DNA from: Psychrobacter immobilis
GTDB taxonomy: Bacteria > Pseudomonadota > Gammaproteobacteria > Pseudomonadales > Moraxellaceae
DNA length: 64,000 nucleotides
Reading direction: 5' to 3'
Assembly: GCF_904846235.1 (NCBI RefSeq)
Contig: NZ_CAJGZN010000017.1
Location: 1 to 64,000 of the forward strand
In this document: piece by piece, positions 1-8,379 of the stretch
Position numbering within the stretch: the stretch's first letter is position 1
Layout of the letters: every line of letters starts with the position of its first letter
Notes under the pieces: model-generated
Told to the model about the DNA's origin: nothing
Seen by the model: only the letters and a program-made list of their open reading frames with translations
Database searches by the model: none
Program-made: the position numbers and the translations under genes

Positions 1-300
1 GCTATGAAGCTCTTTAAAGAAGCTTCTAAACTTGGCTCATCTAATCTGGCAAAATCGCTAAAAATTATGTTCGTAATGAATTAACTTTGAGTTTTTCTGC
101 TGTCTTAAATGATAATTTTTATAGTTAATAATCTTCCCGAAAAGAAAAGATAGTCAACTTTATTTTTTAGCATTCTGAATCAGCAAAAATCCACACAAGT
201 TGTTCTTTAGTTATGCTTTTAAATAATGTCTGACACTGTCGTCCAGTGCTAGTATTTCAAACTAAACAAGTCAGCCAATGTGGCTTATCCTATTTAGCGA
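1..300 (-). other. Probable rRNA operon leader; the 16S gene would lie beyond the left edge
   Basis: I see no credible gene here. Read leftwards, this stretch follows two strong tandem promoters and contains a segment resembling 16S leader sequence of related gammaproteobacteria (GAACAACTTGTGTGGATTTT, minus strand, about 185-205). Near the edge is a GAAGCT/AGCTTC-type palindrome (about 6-26) that could form part of a processing stem. The first base of 16S is not reached, so the rRNA assignment is inference from promoter architecture plus remembered leader sequence. A tRNA operon would be the alternative. Confidence 0.5.
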
Positions 301-307
301 GCTGACC

Positions 308-335
308 ATCATATCATGTTTTAATAGTCTGTCAA
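308..335 (-). promoter_or_regulatory. Strong sigma70 promoter, rrn P2-like
   Basis: On the minus strand, TTGACA (330-335) and TATGAT (308-313) are separated by exactly 16 bp. Transcription would start near 301 and run out of the left edge. It lies about 120 bp downstream of a second near-consensus promoter in the same direction, the spacing typical of rRNA operon P1/P2 pairs. Confidence 0.7.
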
Positions 336-427
336 CTTCTTTTTTTAATTTGTTTCAACAAGTTAACTGGGTTATTAATGTGTAATCTACACACTAGCTA
401 CTTCCAGCTTGTCTTGATGAGGTGCGT

Positions 428-455
428 ATTATAGACGCTTTAACTTTTGTGTCAA
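428..455 (-). promoter_or_regulatory. Consensus sigma70 promoter, rrn P1-like with AT-rich upstream element
   Basis: On the minus strand a perfect TTGACA (450-455) and a perfect TATAAT (428-433) stand 16 bp apart. The DNA upstream (456-510) is very A/T-rich with A-tracts, as in UP elements. Such a promoter is expected for stable RNA rather than mRNA. The rest of the gap up to 678 is AT-rich with no other recognisable feature. Confidence 0.75.
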
Positions 456-678
456 CCCGTTTTATTAATGTTTTTAATCTTATTTTAGGATATGAATAAA
501 TTACCAACTTTTTCAATAGGTTATAGTTCAACTAATTTCAATATGTTTAGAGACTAGTTATAGATGTGCTATTTACTATACTTTCTAACATCAAAAACGT
601 TTAGCTTTGCTAGATAAACACTTTTTACTCTCTCTAAGCCTTGTCTTCTATTGAAGCAATCATTTCTCTAGTTGCACT

Positions 679-1380
679 TTACAACTTACCCATTTTTTCG
701 AAAAACGCTTTATACGCCGCTACTTTCTTATCCAACGATAGCGGATAGGCACGTGAGGTTGACGGCAATCTGCATAAGGTTAGATTATTCACATCAGCTT
801 TCTGGTCGTCTGTACTCTGCCATTGATAAGGATAATCCATACTTTGATTGGTTTTTGGATGCTTTGATTTGGCAATTGGCTCGTCTAATAACCCAAGTAG
901 TACTTCGGTCGCCTTGCCTCCTGTCGTAAACAATGTCGCTACCTTTGGCACTTGCGGCAAGATAACATCTAGATCAACAGGTGTGACTACCGTTAGATTT
1001 TTATCTGAAGCATTACCCGTCTCACGGATGGCTTGCTTTACTGTCGGGCAAGAAGCAATGCCACGTTCAAACATAAAATCTCGAATGCGCTCAGGGTCAA
1101 AGCGTTTTTCATCGCCTACTCTAAAGTAGTCAGCATCGTCAAAAAACACTCGACCATATATCCGCCACATATCATTATAAAAATTAGGATAATGAAAGCT
1201 CATCGCCCATTTATCAGCAGTCGGTGGAAACGTACCCATCATCATGACCGTTGCATTGGGTGGTAAGACAGGCTCAAAAGGATGGGTTTCGAGCTCTGTG
1301 GCTTTGTCATTAGACAATTTCGATTCAGTATCAGTGGTTTTTTGAGTGCTTGGTGTTTTTATAGTCATGATATTCTTCAT
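679..1380 (-). CDS. Uracil-DNA glycosylase family protein
   Basis: Predicted DNA base-excision enzyme of the uracil-DNA glycosylase superfamily, presumably cytoplasmic. The protein has 233 residues. After a low-complexity tail of about 40 residues comes the family's first motif as GTFPP (49-53), then the YPNFYNDMWRIYG block (64-76). Near the C-terminus LPSTS (from about 205) corresponds to the second active-site loop. This subgroup is usually annotated only as 'uracil-DNA glycosylase family', and its substrate is not established. The gene stands alone, ending about 220 bp before the leftward promoter pair. An in-frame ATG five codons in is an equally good start, since neither has a clear Shine-Dalgarno sequence. 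Confidence 0.75.
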   Translation of the reverse strand: MKNIMTIKTPSTQKTTDTESKLSNDKATELETHPFEPVLPPNATVMMMGTFPPTADKWAMSFHYPNFYNDMWRIYGRVFFDDADYFRVGDEKRFDPERIRDFMFERGIASCPTVKQAIRETGNASDKNLTVVTPVDLDVILPQVPKVATLFTTGGKATEVLLGLLDEPIAKSKHPKTNQSMDYPYQWQSTDDQKADVNNLTLCRLPSTSRAYPLSLDKKVAAYKAFFEKMGKL

Positions 1381-1726
1381 CAGAAAAGCGGTTTTTTTGG
1401 TATCATAGCAAGTCTGAACACTACCTCACTTATAATCACGCTATATAGCCAAACTTAGTCGGTTCAATCAGTTGACTTAAATAGCGCGATATCTTTTTAC
1501 TTGGCCTGAATTGCTTAGGCTTTGATGGCAGCTGTGAACGCAAATATTGTCATTGCGATAAATGAGCACTGTCGTAAAGTAGTTAATTGGCTTGATTGTG
1601 AAGGATTTAACTTTACTATTTATGAGCTAAAGATATGGTTAAAGTGCGGTAAGTGTTTGTATCTTTTATACTAATAGCAACCGCAGTAACTGCGCAAGCA
1701 TCAGACAAGAAACCAAGAGAGTACTT
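1381..1726. other. Divergent intergenic region between the glycosylase gene and upp
   Basis: This 346-bp region holds no gene-like frame. A TATACT hexamer at 1667-1672, about 55 bp before upp, could be the -10 box of upp, but no good -35 accompanies it. I see nothing else. Confidence 0.4.
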
Positions 1727-2386
1727 ATGAGTGACTTAAACAGCGATTTAAAAATTACGGTAATCGATCATCCACTAGTCCGTCATAAACTCAGCCTTAT
1801 GCGCGAAAAAGACTGTAGTACTTATAAATTTCGTACATTGACCAAAGAGCTTGCGCGCTTGATGGCTTATGAAGCGAGCCGTGATTTTGAAATTGAAACT
1901 TTTCCAATGGAAGGCTGGTGTGGCGAAATTACTGGTGAGCAAATCATCGGTAAGACGGCGACGATCGTACCGATTTTGCGCGCAGGTATTGGCATGCTTG
2001 ATGGTGTGCTCGATCTAATCCCTACCGCTAAGATTTCTGTGGTCGGTCTACAACGTGATGAAGAAACGTTACAGCCAGTACCGTTCTTTGAAAAGTTCGT
2101 CAGCCACATGGACAAACGTCCTGCGCTGATTATTGACCCAATGCTAGCCACAGGTGGCTCGATGGTAGCGACCATCGAGATGCTCAAGAAAAATGGCTGT
2201 ACCAATATCAAAGCATTAGTACTCGTGGCTGCTCCTGAAGGCGTACGTTTGGTGAATGAAGCGCACCCTGACGTGACCATTTATACCGCTGCGCTAGACA
2301 GTCATTTGGATGAACATGGTTATATCATTCCAGGTTTGGGTGATGCGGGCGACAAGATTTTTGGTAAGCAGTTATCGAATAGATAA
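1727..2386 (+). CDS. upp: Uracil phosphoribosyltransferase
   Basis: Salvage enzyme converting uracil and PRPP to UMP and pyrophosphate in the cytoplasm. The 219-residue protein is slightly longer than the usual 208, through a few extra N-terminal residues. It shows the family signature RAGIGMLDG (85-93) and the PRPP-binding loop [10 protein letters not shown] (137-146). The C-terminal GDAGDK segment, which contacts uracil in this family, is present. The start is a clear ATG preceded by AGAGAG. The next gene begins 73 bp downstream on the same strand and may be co-transcribed. Confidence 0.96.
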   Translation: MSDLNSDLKITVIDHPLVRHKLSLMREKDCSTYKFRTLTKELARLMAYEASRDFEIETFPMEGWCGEITGEQIIGKTATIVPILRAGIGMLDGVLDLIPTAKISVVGLQRDEETLQPVPFFEKFVSHMDKRPALIIDPMLATGGSMVATIEMLKKNGCTNIKALVLVAAPEGVRLVNEAHPDVTIYTAALDSHLDEHGYIIPGLGDAGDKIFGKQLSNR

Positions 2387-2459
2387 GTCTCATTAGGGTA
2401 AATAAAGCCGTCATCAAAATTATGGCAATAGCAGACAACATCAATAATAAGGATAGATC

Positions 2460-3209
2460 ATGAACGTATTGATTACAGGAGCGAGCGCGGGTTTTGGTAA
2501 AGCGTTGGCAGAACGTTTGGTTGCTAACGGCCATCGCGTGATTGGTTGCGCCAGACGCCTTGATAAACTGAATGCTTTGGCAGAAACTTTAGGTGAGGCT
2601 TTTTTACCCGTGGTTATGGATGTAAGTGATACAGCTTCTATTCCGCAAATCATTGCTGACTTGCCTGATGATTTTAAACAAATCGATGTCTTGGTCAATA
2701 ATGCAGGATTGGCACTGGGTACAGAGCCTGCTCACAAGGCCAGTCTAGATGACTGGATGCGTATGACTGATACCAACATTAAAGGCTTGATGGCGTTGAC
2801 CCATGCGATCTTGCCAGCGATGGTTGAGCGTGACAGTGGCTATGTCATCAATGTCGGTTCGATTGCTGGTAGCTGGCCTTACTTTGGTGGTAACGTTTAC
2901 GGCGCAACTAAAGCGTTTGTAAAACAGTTCAGCTTAAACTTGCGAGCAGATCTGATTGGTACCCAAGTGCGTGTGACCAATCTTGAACCTGGTAATGTGG
3001 CTGGTACTGAGTTTTCAAACGTGCGCTATCATGGCGACGATGACAAAGCGGCCAAGGTGTATGATGGCTTTAAAACCATGACAGGTGAAGATATCGGCGA
3101 TATTTTGTTATGGCTAATCGAATCACCTGCTCATATTAACGTCAACCGTTTAGAAGTAATGCCAGTCGCCCAGACCTATAATGGACTGACGATTGCCAAG
3201 CAAAATTAA
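2460..3209 (+). CDS. SDR-family NADP-dependent oxidoreductase, YdfG-like
   Basis: Short-chain dehydrogenase, 249 residues, closest in pattern to YdfG (3-hydroxy acid / L-allo-threonine dehydrogenase, also malonic semialdehyde reductase). Visible features are the Rossmann motif TGASAGFG (6-13), basic residues ARR (31-33) after beta-2 suggesting NADP preference, NNAG (80-83), catalytic Ser134, and Tyr147 with Lys151 in YGATK. The C-terminal INRLE-like segment (NVNRLEVMP) matches YdfG. The start ATG follows AAGGATAG. Substrate is inferred from family similarity only. Confidence 0.85.
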   Translation: MNVLITGASAGFGKALAERLVANGHRVIGCARRLDKLNALAETLGEAFLPVVMDVSDTASIPQIIADLPDDFKQIDVLVNNAGLALGTEPAHKASLDDWMRMTDTNIKGLMALTHAILPAMVERDSGYVINVGSIAGSWPYFGGNVYGATKAFVKQFSLNLRADLIGTQVRVTNLEPGNVAGTEFSNVRYHGDDDKAAKVYDGFKTMTGEDIGDILLWLIESPAHINVNRLEVMPVAQTYNGLTIAKQN

Positions 3210-3278
3210 TATTAGCTGGTCGGCTAGTTTTAGTATCAATGTTGATTATCGATATATTACTTATTAACACCGAACCTG

Positions 3279-3959
3279 TTAGCGTATCTCATACGATCGA
3301 AGCAATATAGAGTCATCTATATTGCTTTTTTTTATGTCTTCAATAGCTTGCTCATTGACCAAACGCAAATCCTGAAAGTCCAAAATCAGCACTTCGTTAC
3401 GCAGACGTTCACTAGTGCGCTTATTATGACGTATGGCAAACCCCAATACTTGCTTACCAGTGATGGTTATCTGATTAATGATTAACCTTGACGTATTCAC
3501 GGTCAGATTTTGTGCCAGATTATGAGACATTTTCTGAGTATTTATTATTGTCGTTGCCGGATTCACCGTCGTGGTTAACATCTTAGTCTGTCGTACACTT
3601 TTGGACATATCTCCTGCAAAAAACAATACTTGACCTAATGGTAAATACTGCGCATGGCGTACTAATTCTTGTCGGAACAATGCGGGCATATCTGTATTAA
3701 AACTGTCTTCTTGCTGCTGATAAAATGCGGTGAAGTTACGATGCAAATAACGCCCAAATACTGTGGTATTAATCCATTCTTGATAAACATCATCTGCCAA
3801 TAACTGTTTGGTGAAAGCACTGGCATCAATTGTTACCTTCCTACTCAAAGTAGCAGACAACATCGACAGCAAAAGCGCCTTCGGACTGGTAAATATCTGC
3901 TGCTGCCATACTTGTGGATATAGGCTACTATCGAGTAATGGCAATGTTGATCTACTCAT
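3279..3959 (-). CDS. Hypothetical protein, possibly ADP-ribosyltransferase-like fold
   Basis: I do not recognise a family with confidence. The 226-residue protein has no signal peptide or membrane segment. Its second half has a layout reminiscent of bacterial mono-ADP-ribosyltransferase domains: a beta-strand LGQVLFFAGD (108-117), then LTTTVNPATT (128-137) where those enzymes have the STS motif, then a strand with NEVLIL (188-193) where they have the ExE region. The usual arginine of the first motif and the first glutamate of ExE are missing, so activity is doubtful. The start ATG is preceded by GAGGA at good spacing. Codon use is ordinary. The gene is monocistronic, convergent with the SDR gene and divergent from a hydrolase gene. 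Confidence 0.6.
   Translation of the reverse strand: MSRSTLPLLDSSLYPQVWQQQIFTSPKALLLSMLSATLSRKVTIDASAFTKQLLADDVYQEWINTTVFGRYLHRNFTAFYQQQEDSFNTDMPALFRQELVRHAQYLPLGQVLFFAGDMSKSVRQTKMLTTTVNPATTIINTQKMSHNLAQNLTVNTSRLIINQITITGKQVLGFAIRHNKRTSERLRNEVLILDFQDLRLVNEQAIEDIKKSNIDDSILLRSYEIR
3300..3333 (+). terminator. Rho-independent terminator of the SDR gene
   Basis: A perfect 12-bp stem (3300-3311 with 3316-3327), a GTCA tetraloop and then a run of Ts to 3333. It lies inside the last codons of the convergent gene at 3279-3959. Confidence 0.85.
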
Positions 3960-4182
3960 GCACTTGTATCCTCAACAATCATTTTCAGCCCCTATATAGC
4001 ACTGGTATAGTATCACTGTTGACTTTTACCGCCAGCCAAATTCTATGCTATTGTCAGGTGACAGCTTTAATATAGCAGTCTTTTATTCTCGGTATAACTA
4101 TTTTGTAGCGGTGTACTCTACCGCAATACTTTCTTAGCTAAATTGACCGAGACAGCTTGAAAAATCAAAGAGATATCACTCT

Positions 4183-5151
4183 ATGAAAAAAGACCTCATA
4201 CCCTTTCCTACTCCTTACCAGCTAAAGACCATTACTGTCCAAACAGCTGATGGAACGTTGCTGCCCGTCTCTGTCATCGGCAAAGGTAAACCTGTCCTAT
4301 TAATGCACGCTTTTGGTATGGATGCGCGGCAATTTCTACCATTTATTTTACCGCTAATTCAGCACTACTGCTTTTACTTGCCTCATTTTAGAGGTTTTGG
4401 TTTGGCCAGTCATCAAACGTTGCCAACGTTTGATTTTATTGAGCAATATGCACAAGATACCCAAGATGTGTTTGAATACGTGAGCAAAGAGACCGGCTTT
4501 GAGGCTTTTCCTGTTGCCGCGATATCGATGGGTGCATTAGTCATGTGGGCATATTTTCAGCGCTTTGGTACTCAGCGCGTGAGTCACTATCTGAATATTG
4601 ATCAAGCACCGATTATTCATAATCAGCCAGACTGGCAAGGTGGCGGTGTATTCGGTACACGACAAACCGAATTGTTTGCGCAATTTACACGGTTGATTAC
4701 TGACACTGCCCCTTATCTACAAGCCGAACAAGTGGTTGACTTCCGTCACCTGCCCTATCGATTAAAAGTGAATTTGTTAGACATGGAACGCTCTTTTTCT
4801 CTACTCTCTGTCAGCAGCAAACCTTCGCAATTATTGGTAAAAGCCCTCAGTTATCGGGCACCGCACAAAATCTCATTAATGGAACACGCGACTTGGCAAC
4901 ATAAACTGCGCTGCCTATCAGCTTATGTTGCATTGCCCTACGATTACCGCGAGGTTTTGCCCACTGTCAATATTCCGACTACTTTGCTGATTGGTGCGCG
5001 CTCGCAGTTATATAGTGCAGAGTGGCAACAGCGTTTGATCACTCTGCTGCCCAATGCGCACAGTATTATTTTGCCGACATCAGGCCATGCCGTGCCGATG
5101 GATGCACCTGTTAGTTTTTATAAAGTATTGAAAGAGTTTCTGAACGCTTAA
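4183..5151 (+). CDS. Alpha/beta hydrolase
   Basis: Soluble alpha/beta-hydrolase fold protein of 322 residues, no signal peptide. The oxyanion-loop segment MHAFGMDARQ (41-50) is followed by the nucleophile elbow AISMGA with Ser115, in which the usual first glycine of GxSxG is alanine. The catalytic histidine is in SGHAVPMDAP (about residue 302). The acidic residue expected after the strand LLIGARSQLY is not obvious, so the catalytic acid may sit elsewhere. Substrate unknown. It has its own 5' region and a bidirectional terminator downstream. Confidence 0.85.
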   Translation: MKKDLIPFPTPYQLKTITVQTADGTLLPVSVIGKGKPVLLMHAFGMDARQFLPFILPLIQHYCFYLPHFRGFGLASHQTLPTFDFIEQYAQDTQDVFEYVSKETGFEAFPVAAISMGALVMWAYFQRFGTQRVSHYLNIDQAPIIHNQPDWQGGGVFGTRQTELFAQFTRLITDTAPYLQAEQVVDFRHLPYRLKVNLLDMERSFSLLSVSSKPSQLLVKALSYRAPHKISLMEHATWQHKLRCLSAYVALPYDYREVLPTVNIPTTLLIGARSQLYSAEWQQRLITLLPNAHSIILPTSGHAVPMDAPVSFYKVLKEFLNA

Positions 5152-5173
5152 TGATGGGTGTTTAATAATGCAC

Positions 5174-5206
5174 AAAAAAAACGACCTCAACGGGTCGTTT
5201 TTTATG
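5174..5206. terminator. Bidirectional terminator between the hydrolase and DUF1653 genes
   Basis: A-tract, stem ACGACC/GGTCGT (5181-5186 with 5193-5198) and T-tract, symmetrical enough to serve both converging genes. Confidence 0.85.
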
Positions 5207-5238
5207 CGCTAAATTCAATCTAAATTAGTGGCTAAGTA

Positions 5239-5466
5239 TTAATCATTTAATGGCTTAATCAATTCGAATCGCAGAATTTCCTTACCATCGACCGTAACCG
5301 TTTCAGCAAACATCGCAAGCGGACGTGCCCACACGCCATATTCACCATACAGACAACGATATACCACTAGCGATTCTTCGGTTTCTGAATGCTGCGCTGT
5401 ATGCAATACTTGATACAAGCTGCCTTTATAGTGGCGGTAAATGCCTTGGGGGATGGTTTTAGTCAT
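5239..5466 (-). CDS. DUF1653 domain-containing protein
   Basis: Small 75-residue protein that is essentially one DUF1653 domain: GIYRHYKGSLYQVL at the N-terminus, then VVYRCLYG and VWARPLAMF, the typical conserved blocks. No biochemical function is established for the family; the domain is small and beta-rich. The start is preceded by TAGGAG. It lies 103 bp downstream of tyrS, separated from it by a terminator, so it is probably transcribed on its own. Confidence 0.88.
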   Translation of the reverse strand: MTKTIPQGIYRHYKGSLYQVLHTAQHSETEESLVVYRCLYGEYGVWARPLAMFAETVTVDGKEILRFELIKPLND

Positions 5467-5515
5467 AGCAAACTCCTAATATTAAAATAAAAATGGCTGC
5501 TAATTATCGCTTCAT

Positions 5516-5544
5516 AAAAAAGGTCGACAATTACTGCCGACCTC
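5516..5544 (-). terminator. Terminator of tyrS
   Basis: On the minus strand, an AGGTCG/CGACCT stem (5538-5543 with 5521-5526) is followed by a run of Ts. It lies just after the tyrS stop codon. Confidence 0.75.
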
Positions 5545-5569
5545 ACTCTTAATTATTTTTGTAGATTAT

Positions 5570-6781
5570 CTAACCAACCGTCACTTTCGCATAAGCCTTT
5601 TTGCCTGCTTGAATCACGACCGTTTGACCTGAGGTTAGACTAAAACCACCATCAACGACTTCGCCATCTACTTTTACCGCGCCACGTTTTACCATGTCTT
5701 TGGCAGCTGAGTTGTTTTTAGCGAGCTTAGCTTGGTTCAAGATCTGAGTGATAAATAACGCATCTTGCCCTTCTATATCTAACATAATTTCTGGCAAGTC
5801 AACTGGTAGCTCGCCATCTGCTAAGACGTTACCAGCAGATTTGTGCGCATTAGCAGCGGCATCAGCATCATGGAAGCGCTCGATTAATTCTTCGGCAAGG
5901 ATACGTTTGATTTCTTGTGGGTTACGACCCTCTTTCATCTCCGCCAATAAAGCTTCCACTTCTTCCATTGGCTTAAAGCTTAAAAACTCAAAGTAACGAT
6001 GGATAAGTGTGTCCGGCATCGACAGGATTTTTTGATACATGGTGCCTGGTGCATCATAGATAGCGACATAGTTGCCCAGTGATTTGGACATTTTATTGAC
6101 ACCATCTAGCCCTTCTAAGATTGGCACAGTGATACAAACTTGCGGCTCTTGGCCATAGCGTCCTTGCAACGTGCGACCCATTAGCAAGTTAAAGGTCTGA
6201 TCGGTACCGCCAAGCTCAACGTCTGCTTTAAGCGCAATAGAATCGTAGCCTTGTACTAGCGGATAAAGAAACTCATGGATTGAGATGGGCGTTTGTGATG
6301 CATAGCGTTTTGAAAAGTCATCACGCTCTAGCATACGCGAGACGGTTTGCTGACTGGCAAGCTGAATCATGTCAGCAGCGCTCATGTCATTGAACCACTC
6401 AGAGTTAAAGACCACGCGAGTCTTTTCTTTGTCCAAGATTTTGAATACTTGTTCAGCATAAGTCGTGGCGTTGGCTTTGATTTGCTCATCAGTCAACGGT
6501 GGACGCGTGCTGTTTTTACCAGAAGGGTCACCAATCTTGGCGGTATAGTCACCGATTAGAAAATAAATCTCATGACCCAAATCTTGAAAATGCTTAAGCT
6601 TATTGATCAATACTGTGTGACCTAAATGCAGATCAGGGGCGGTAGGATCAAAGCCAGCCTTGATACGTAGTGGACGATTGAGCTTTAGCTTAGCCACTAA
6701 GTCATCTTCAGACAATATCTCTTGCGTACCACGCTGAATAAGGGCCAGTTGTTCTTCTAGGGTGTAAGTTTGATTGGTCAT
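5570..6781 (-). CDS. tyrS: Tyrosyl-tRNA synthetase
   Basis: Class I aminoacyl-tRNA synthetase that charges tRNA-Tyr. The 403-residue protein carries the HIGH motif as HLGH (52-55) and KMSKS at 230-234. The segment IGDPSGKN (83-90) is typical of the TyrS form found in many proteobacteria. A C-terminal S4 RNA-binding domain begins around 340 ([15 protein letters not shown]). Length and motifs are complete. It is divergent from anmK, 143 bp apart, so the two promoters share this region. Confidence 0.96.
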   Translation of the reverse strand: MTNQTYTLEEQLALIQRGTQEILSEDDLVAKLKLNRPLRIKAGFDPTAPDLHLGHTVLINKLKHFQDLGHEIYFLIGDYTAKIGDPSGKNSTRPPLTDEQIKANATTYAEQVFKILDKEKTRVVFNSEWFNDMSAADMIQLASQQTVSRMLERDDFSKRYASQTPISIHEFLYPLVQGYDSIALKADVELGGTDQTFNLLMGRTLQGRYGQEPQVCITVPILEGLDGVNKMSKSLGNYVAIYDAPGTMYQKILSMPDTLIHRYFEFLSFKPMEEVEALLAEMKEGRNPQEIKRILAEELIERFHDADAAANAHKSAGNVLADGELPVDLPEIMLDIEGQDALFITQILNQAKLAKNNSAAKDMVKRGAVKVDGEVVDGGFSLTSGQTVVIQAGKKAYAKVTVG

Positions 6782-6924
6782 GATGCTCTCTATATATCAC
6801 TTTAATTGGGATTTTTATGAATGACGGTTACTGGCTCAACACCTTAGGAAGTTTAGAACCTCAAAAGGTTGGAAAAAATGCTAGAATTTGACGGATATAC
6901 TAGCGTTTTTTAAGGTAAATTGCC

Positions 6925-8283
6925 ATGACCAACCCCGCATCGATTGCTGATACTGACCATAATGCCCTCGCAGACTTGCTTATGAATAATGGTTTGGATA
7001 ATAGTTCAGAAGATATTGATGATTTGACCTTTGATAATTCGAACTATGCCACGTTGACCGATGCCCTTGAGCAAACGGTGTTTGAAAGCTTCGATGATGG
7101 CTTATATGTCGGCATGATGTCTGGCACCAGTTTGGATGGTATGGATGCGGTTCTTTGTCAGTTTAATCCTGAGATAAGCAACGAAGATAACACTCAACCG
7201 CCGTTGCGACTGCTTGCAACCTATAGCCAAGATTTTCCGCCACGTCTGCGTGAAGTACTATTGGCATTATGTCAGCCGAATGGCGTGAATCAACTCGTAC
7301 CAGAGGCCGATGAACCAAGCAGTGAGTTGGATTGGTTCGGCTGGGCAAGTCGCGCGTACGCTGAGTTCGCGAGCGAAGTGGTCAATACGCTATTGCAGCA
7401 ATCAAATACCGATCCTGAGTCAGTGCTAGCGATTGGCTGTCACGGACAAACCGTACGCCATCGCCCGCAGATGGGTTTCACGTTGCAATTGGTCGATGCC
7501 AATATTATCGCTGAGCGCACAGGCATCAGCGTGGTCAATGATTTCCGACGTCGTGACATGGCGGTTGGTGGTCAAGGCGCGCCTTTAGTACCTGCGTTTC
7601 ATCAGGCATTATTTGCTACGCCTGATAGTACCCGTGTGCTATTAAACTTAGGTGGTATTGCCAATATAACGGTCTTGCCAGCCAATGAAAAAGATCAAGT
7701 TGTTGGTTACGATACGGGTCCTGCCAACTTATTATTGGATGCATGGATATCTTTGCATACTGATAATAGCTATGACGCAGGTGGCGATTGGGCGCAGTCT
7801 GGCACCATCATTGAGTTATTATTACAGCAACTTTTGGCACATCCATTTTTTGCTCAATCTCATCCAAAAAGTACAGGTCGTGAGGATTTTAACTTAACTT
7901 GGCTGCAGGGTGAGCTACAGGCTTTTGAGCAAGCCAATGCTAATATCAGTTACTCAGCAGCCGATGTGCAAGCTACCTTAACTGAGCTAACGGCTATCAG
8001 TGCCAGTACACAAATCAACATGTTTATCAATCATTCAAAAAACAGCTCGGTTTATGTTTGCGGTGGCGGCGCATTGAATGACTATTTAATGACACGCTTG
8101 CAAGCACACCTACCCCATTGCACAGTAAAAACCACTGAACATTTAGGGCTTGCACCAACATGGGTCGAGGCCGTTGCTTTTGCATGGTTAGCCAGACAAA
8201 CATTGATGGGTGAAACTGGTAATTTACCAGCGGTGACTGGTGCAAATAAAGGCGTGGTATTGGGTCAAGTATGTTTTGCCTGA
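6925..8283 (+). CDS. anmK: Anhydro-N-acetylmuramic acid kinase
   Basis: Peptidoglycan-recycling enzyme that hydrolyses and phosphorylates 1,6-anhydro-MurNAc to MurNAc-6-phosphate, using ATP. The core begins with YVGMMSGTSLDGMDAV (61-76), the family's N-terminal phosphate-binding motif. Further conserved blocks are GCHGQTVRH, NDFRRRDMAVGGQGAPLVP, LNLGGIANIT and the C-terminal VCGGGALNDYLM. At 452 residues it is some 60-70 longer than usual because of an acidic N-terminal extension (1-58) rich in Asp and Asn. The start ATG has AAGG upstream. It is followed by a FabF-type gene on the same strand. Confidence 0.94.
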   Translation: MTNPASIADTDHNALADLLMNNGLDNSSEDIDDLTFDNSNYATLTDALEQTVFESFDDGLYVGMMSGTSLDGMDAVLCQFNPEISNEDNTQPPLRLLATYSQDFPPRLREVLLALCQPNGVNQLVPEADEPSSELDWFGWASRAYAEFASEVVNTLLQQSNTDPESVLAIGCHGQTVRHRPQMGFTLQLVDANIIAERTGISVVNDFRRRDMAVGGQGAPLVPAFHQALFATPDSTRVLLNLGGIANITVLPANEKDQVVGYDTGPANLLLDAWISLHTDNSYDAGGDWAQSGTIIELLLQQLLAHPFFAQSHPKSTGREDFNLTWLQGELQAFEQANANISYSAADVQATLTELTAISASTQINMFINHSKNSSVYVCGGGALNDYLMTRLQAHLPHCTVKTTEHLGLAPTWVEAVAFAWLARQTLMGETGNLPAVTGANKGVVLGQVCFA

Positions 8284-8379
8284 CCAGTTAAATTTTAGTT
8301 TACATACGTGCACTTATGTGTTTTATAATGACTTTTGAAACGCCATCCTCTTAGGACCTGTAAGTATAGGATATATCGC

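Noticed and set aside
1..84. Open frame from the left edge whose translation (MKLFKEASKLGSSNLAKSL) looks like a Sel1-type repeat
   Set aside because: It lies opposite what appears to be an rRNA operon leader, is only 27 codons long and has an AT-rich, promoter-like continuation. Chance is more likely than a gene end.
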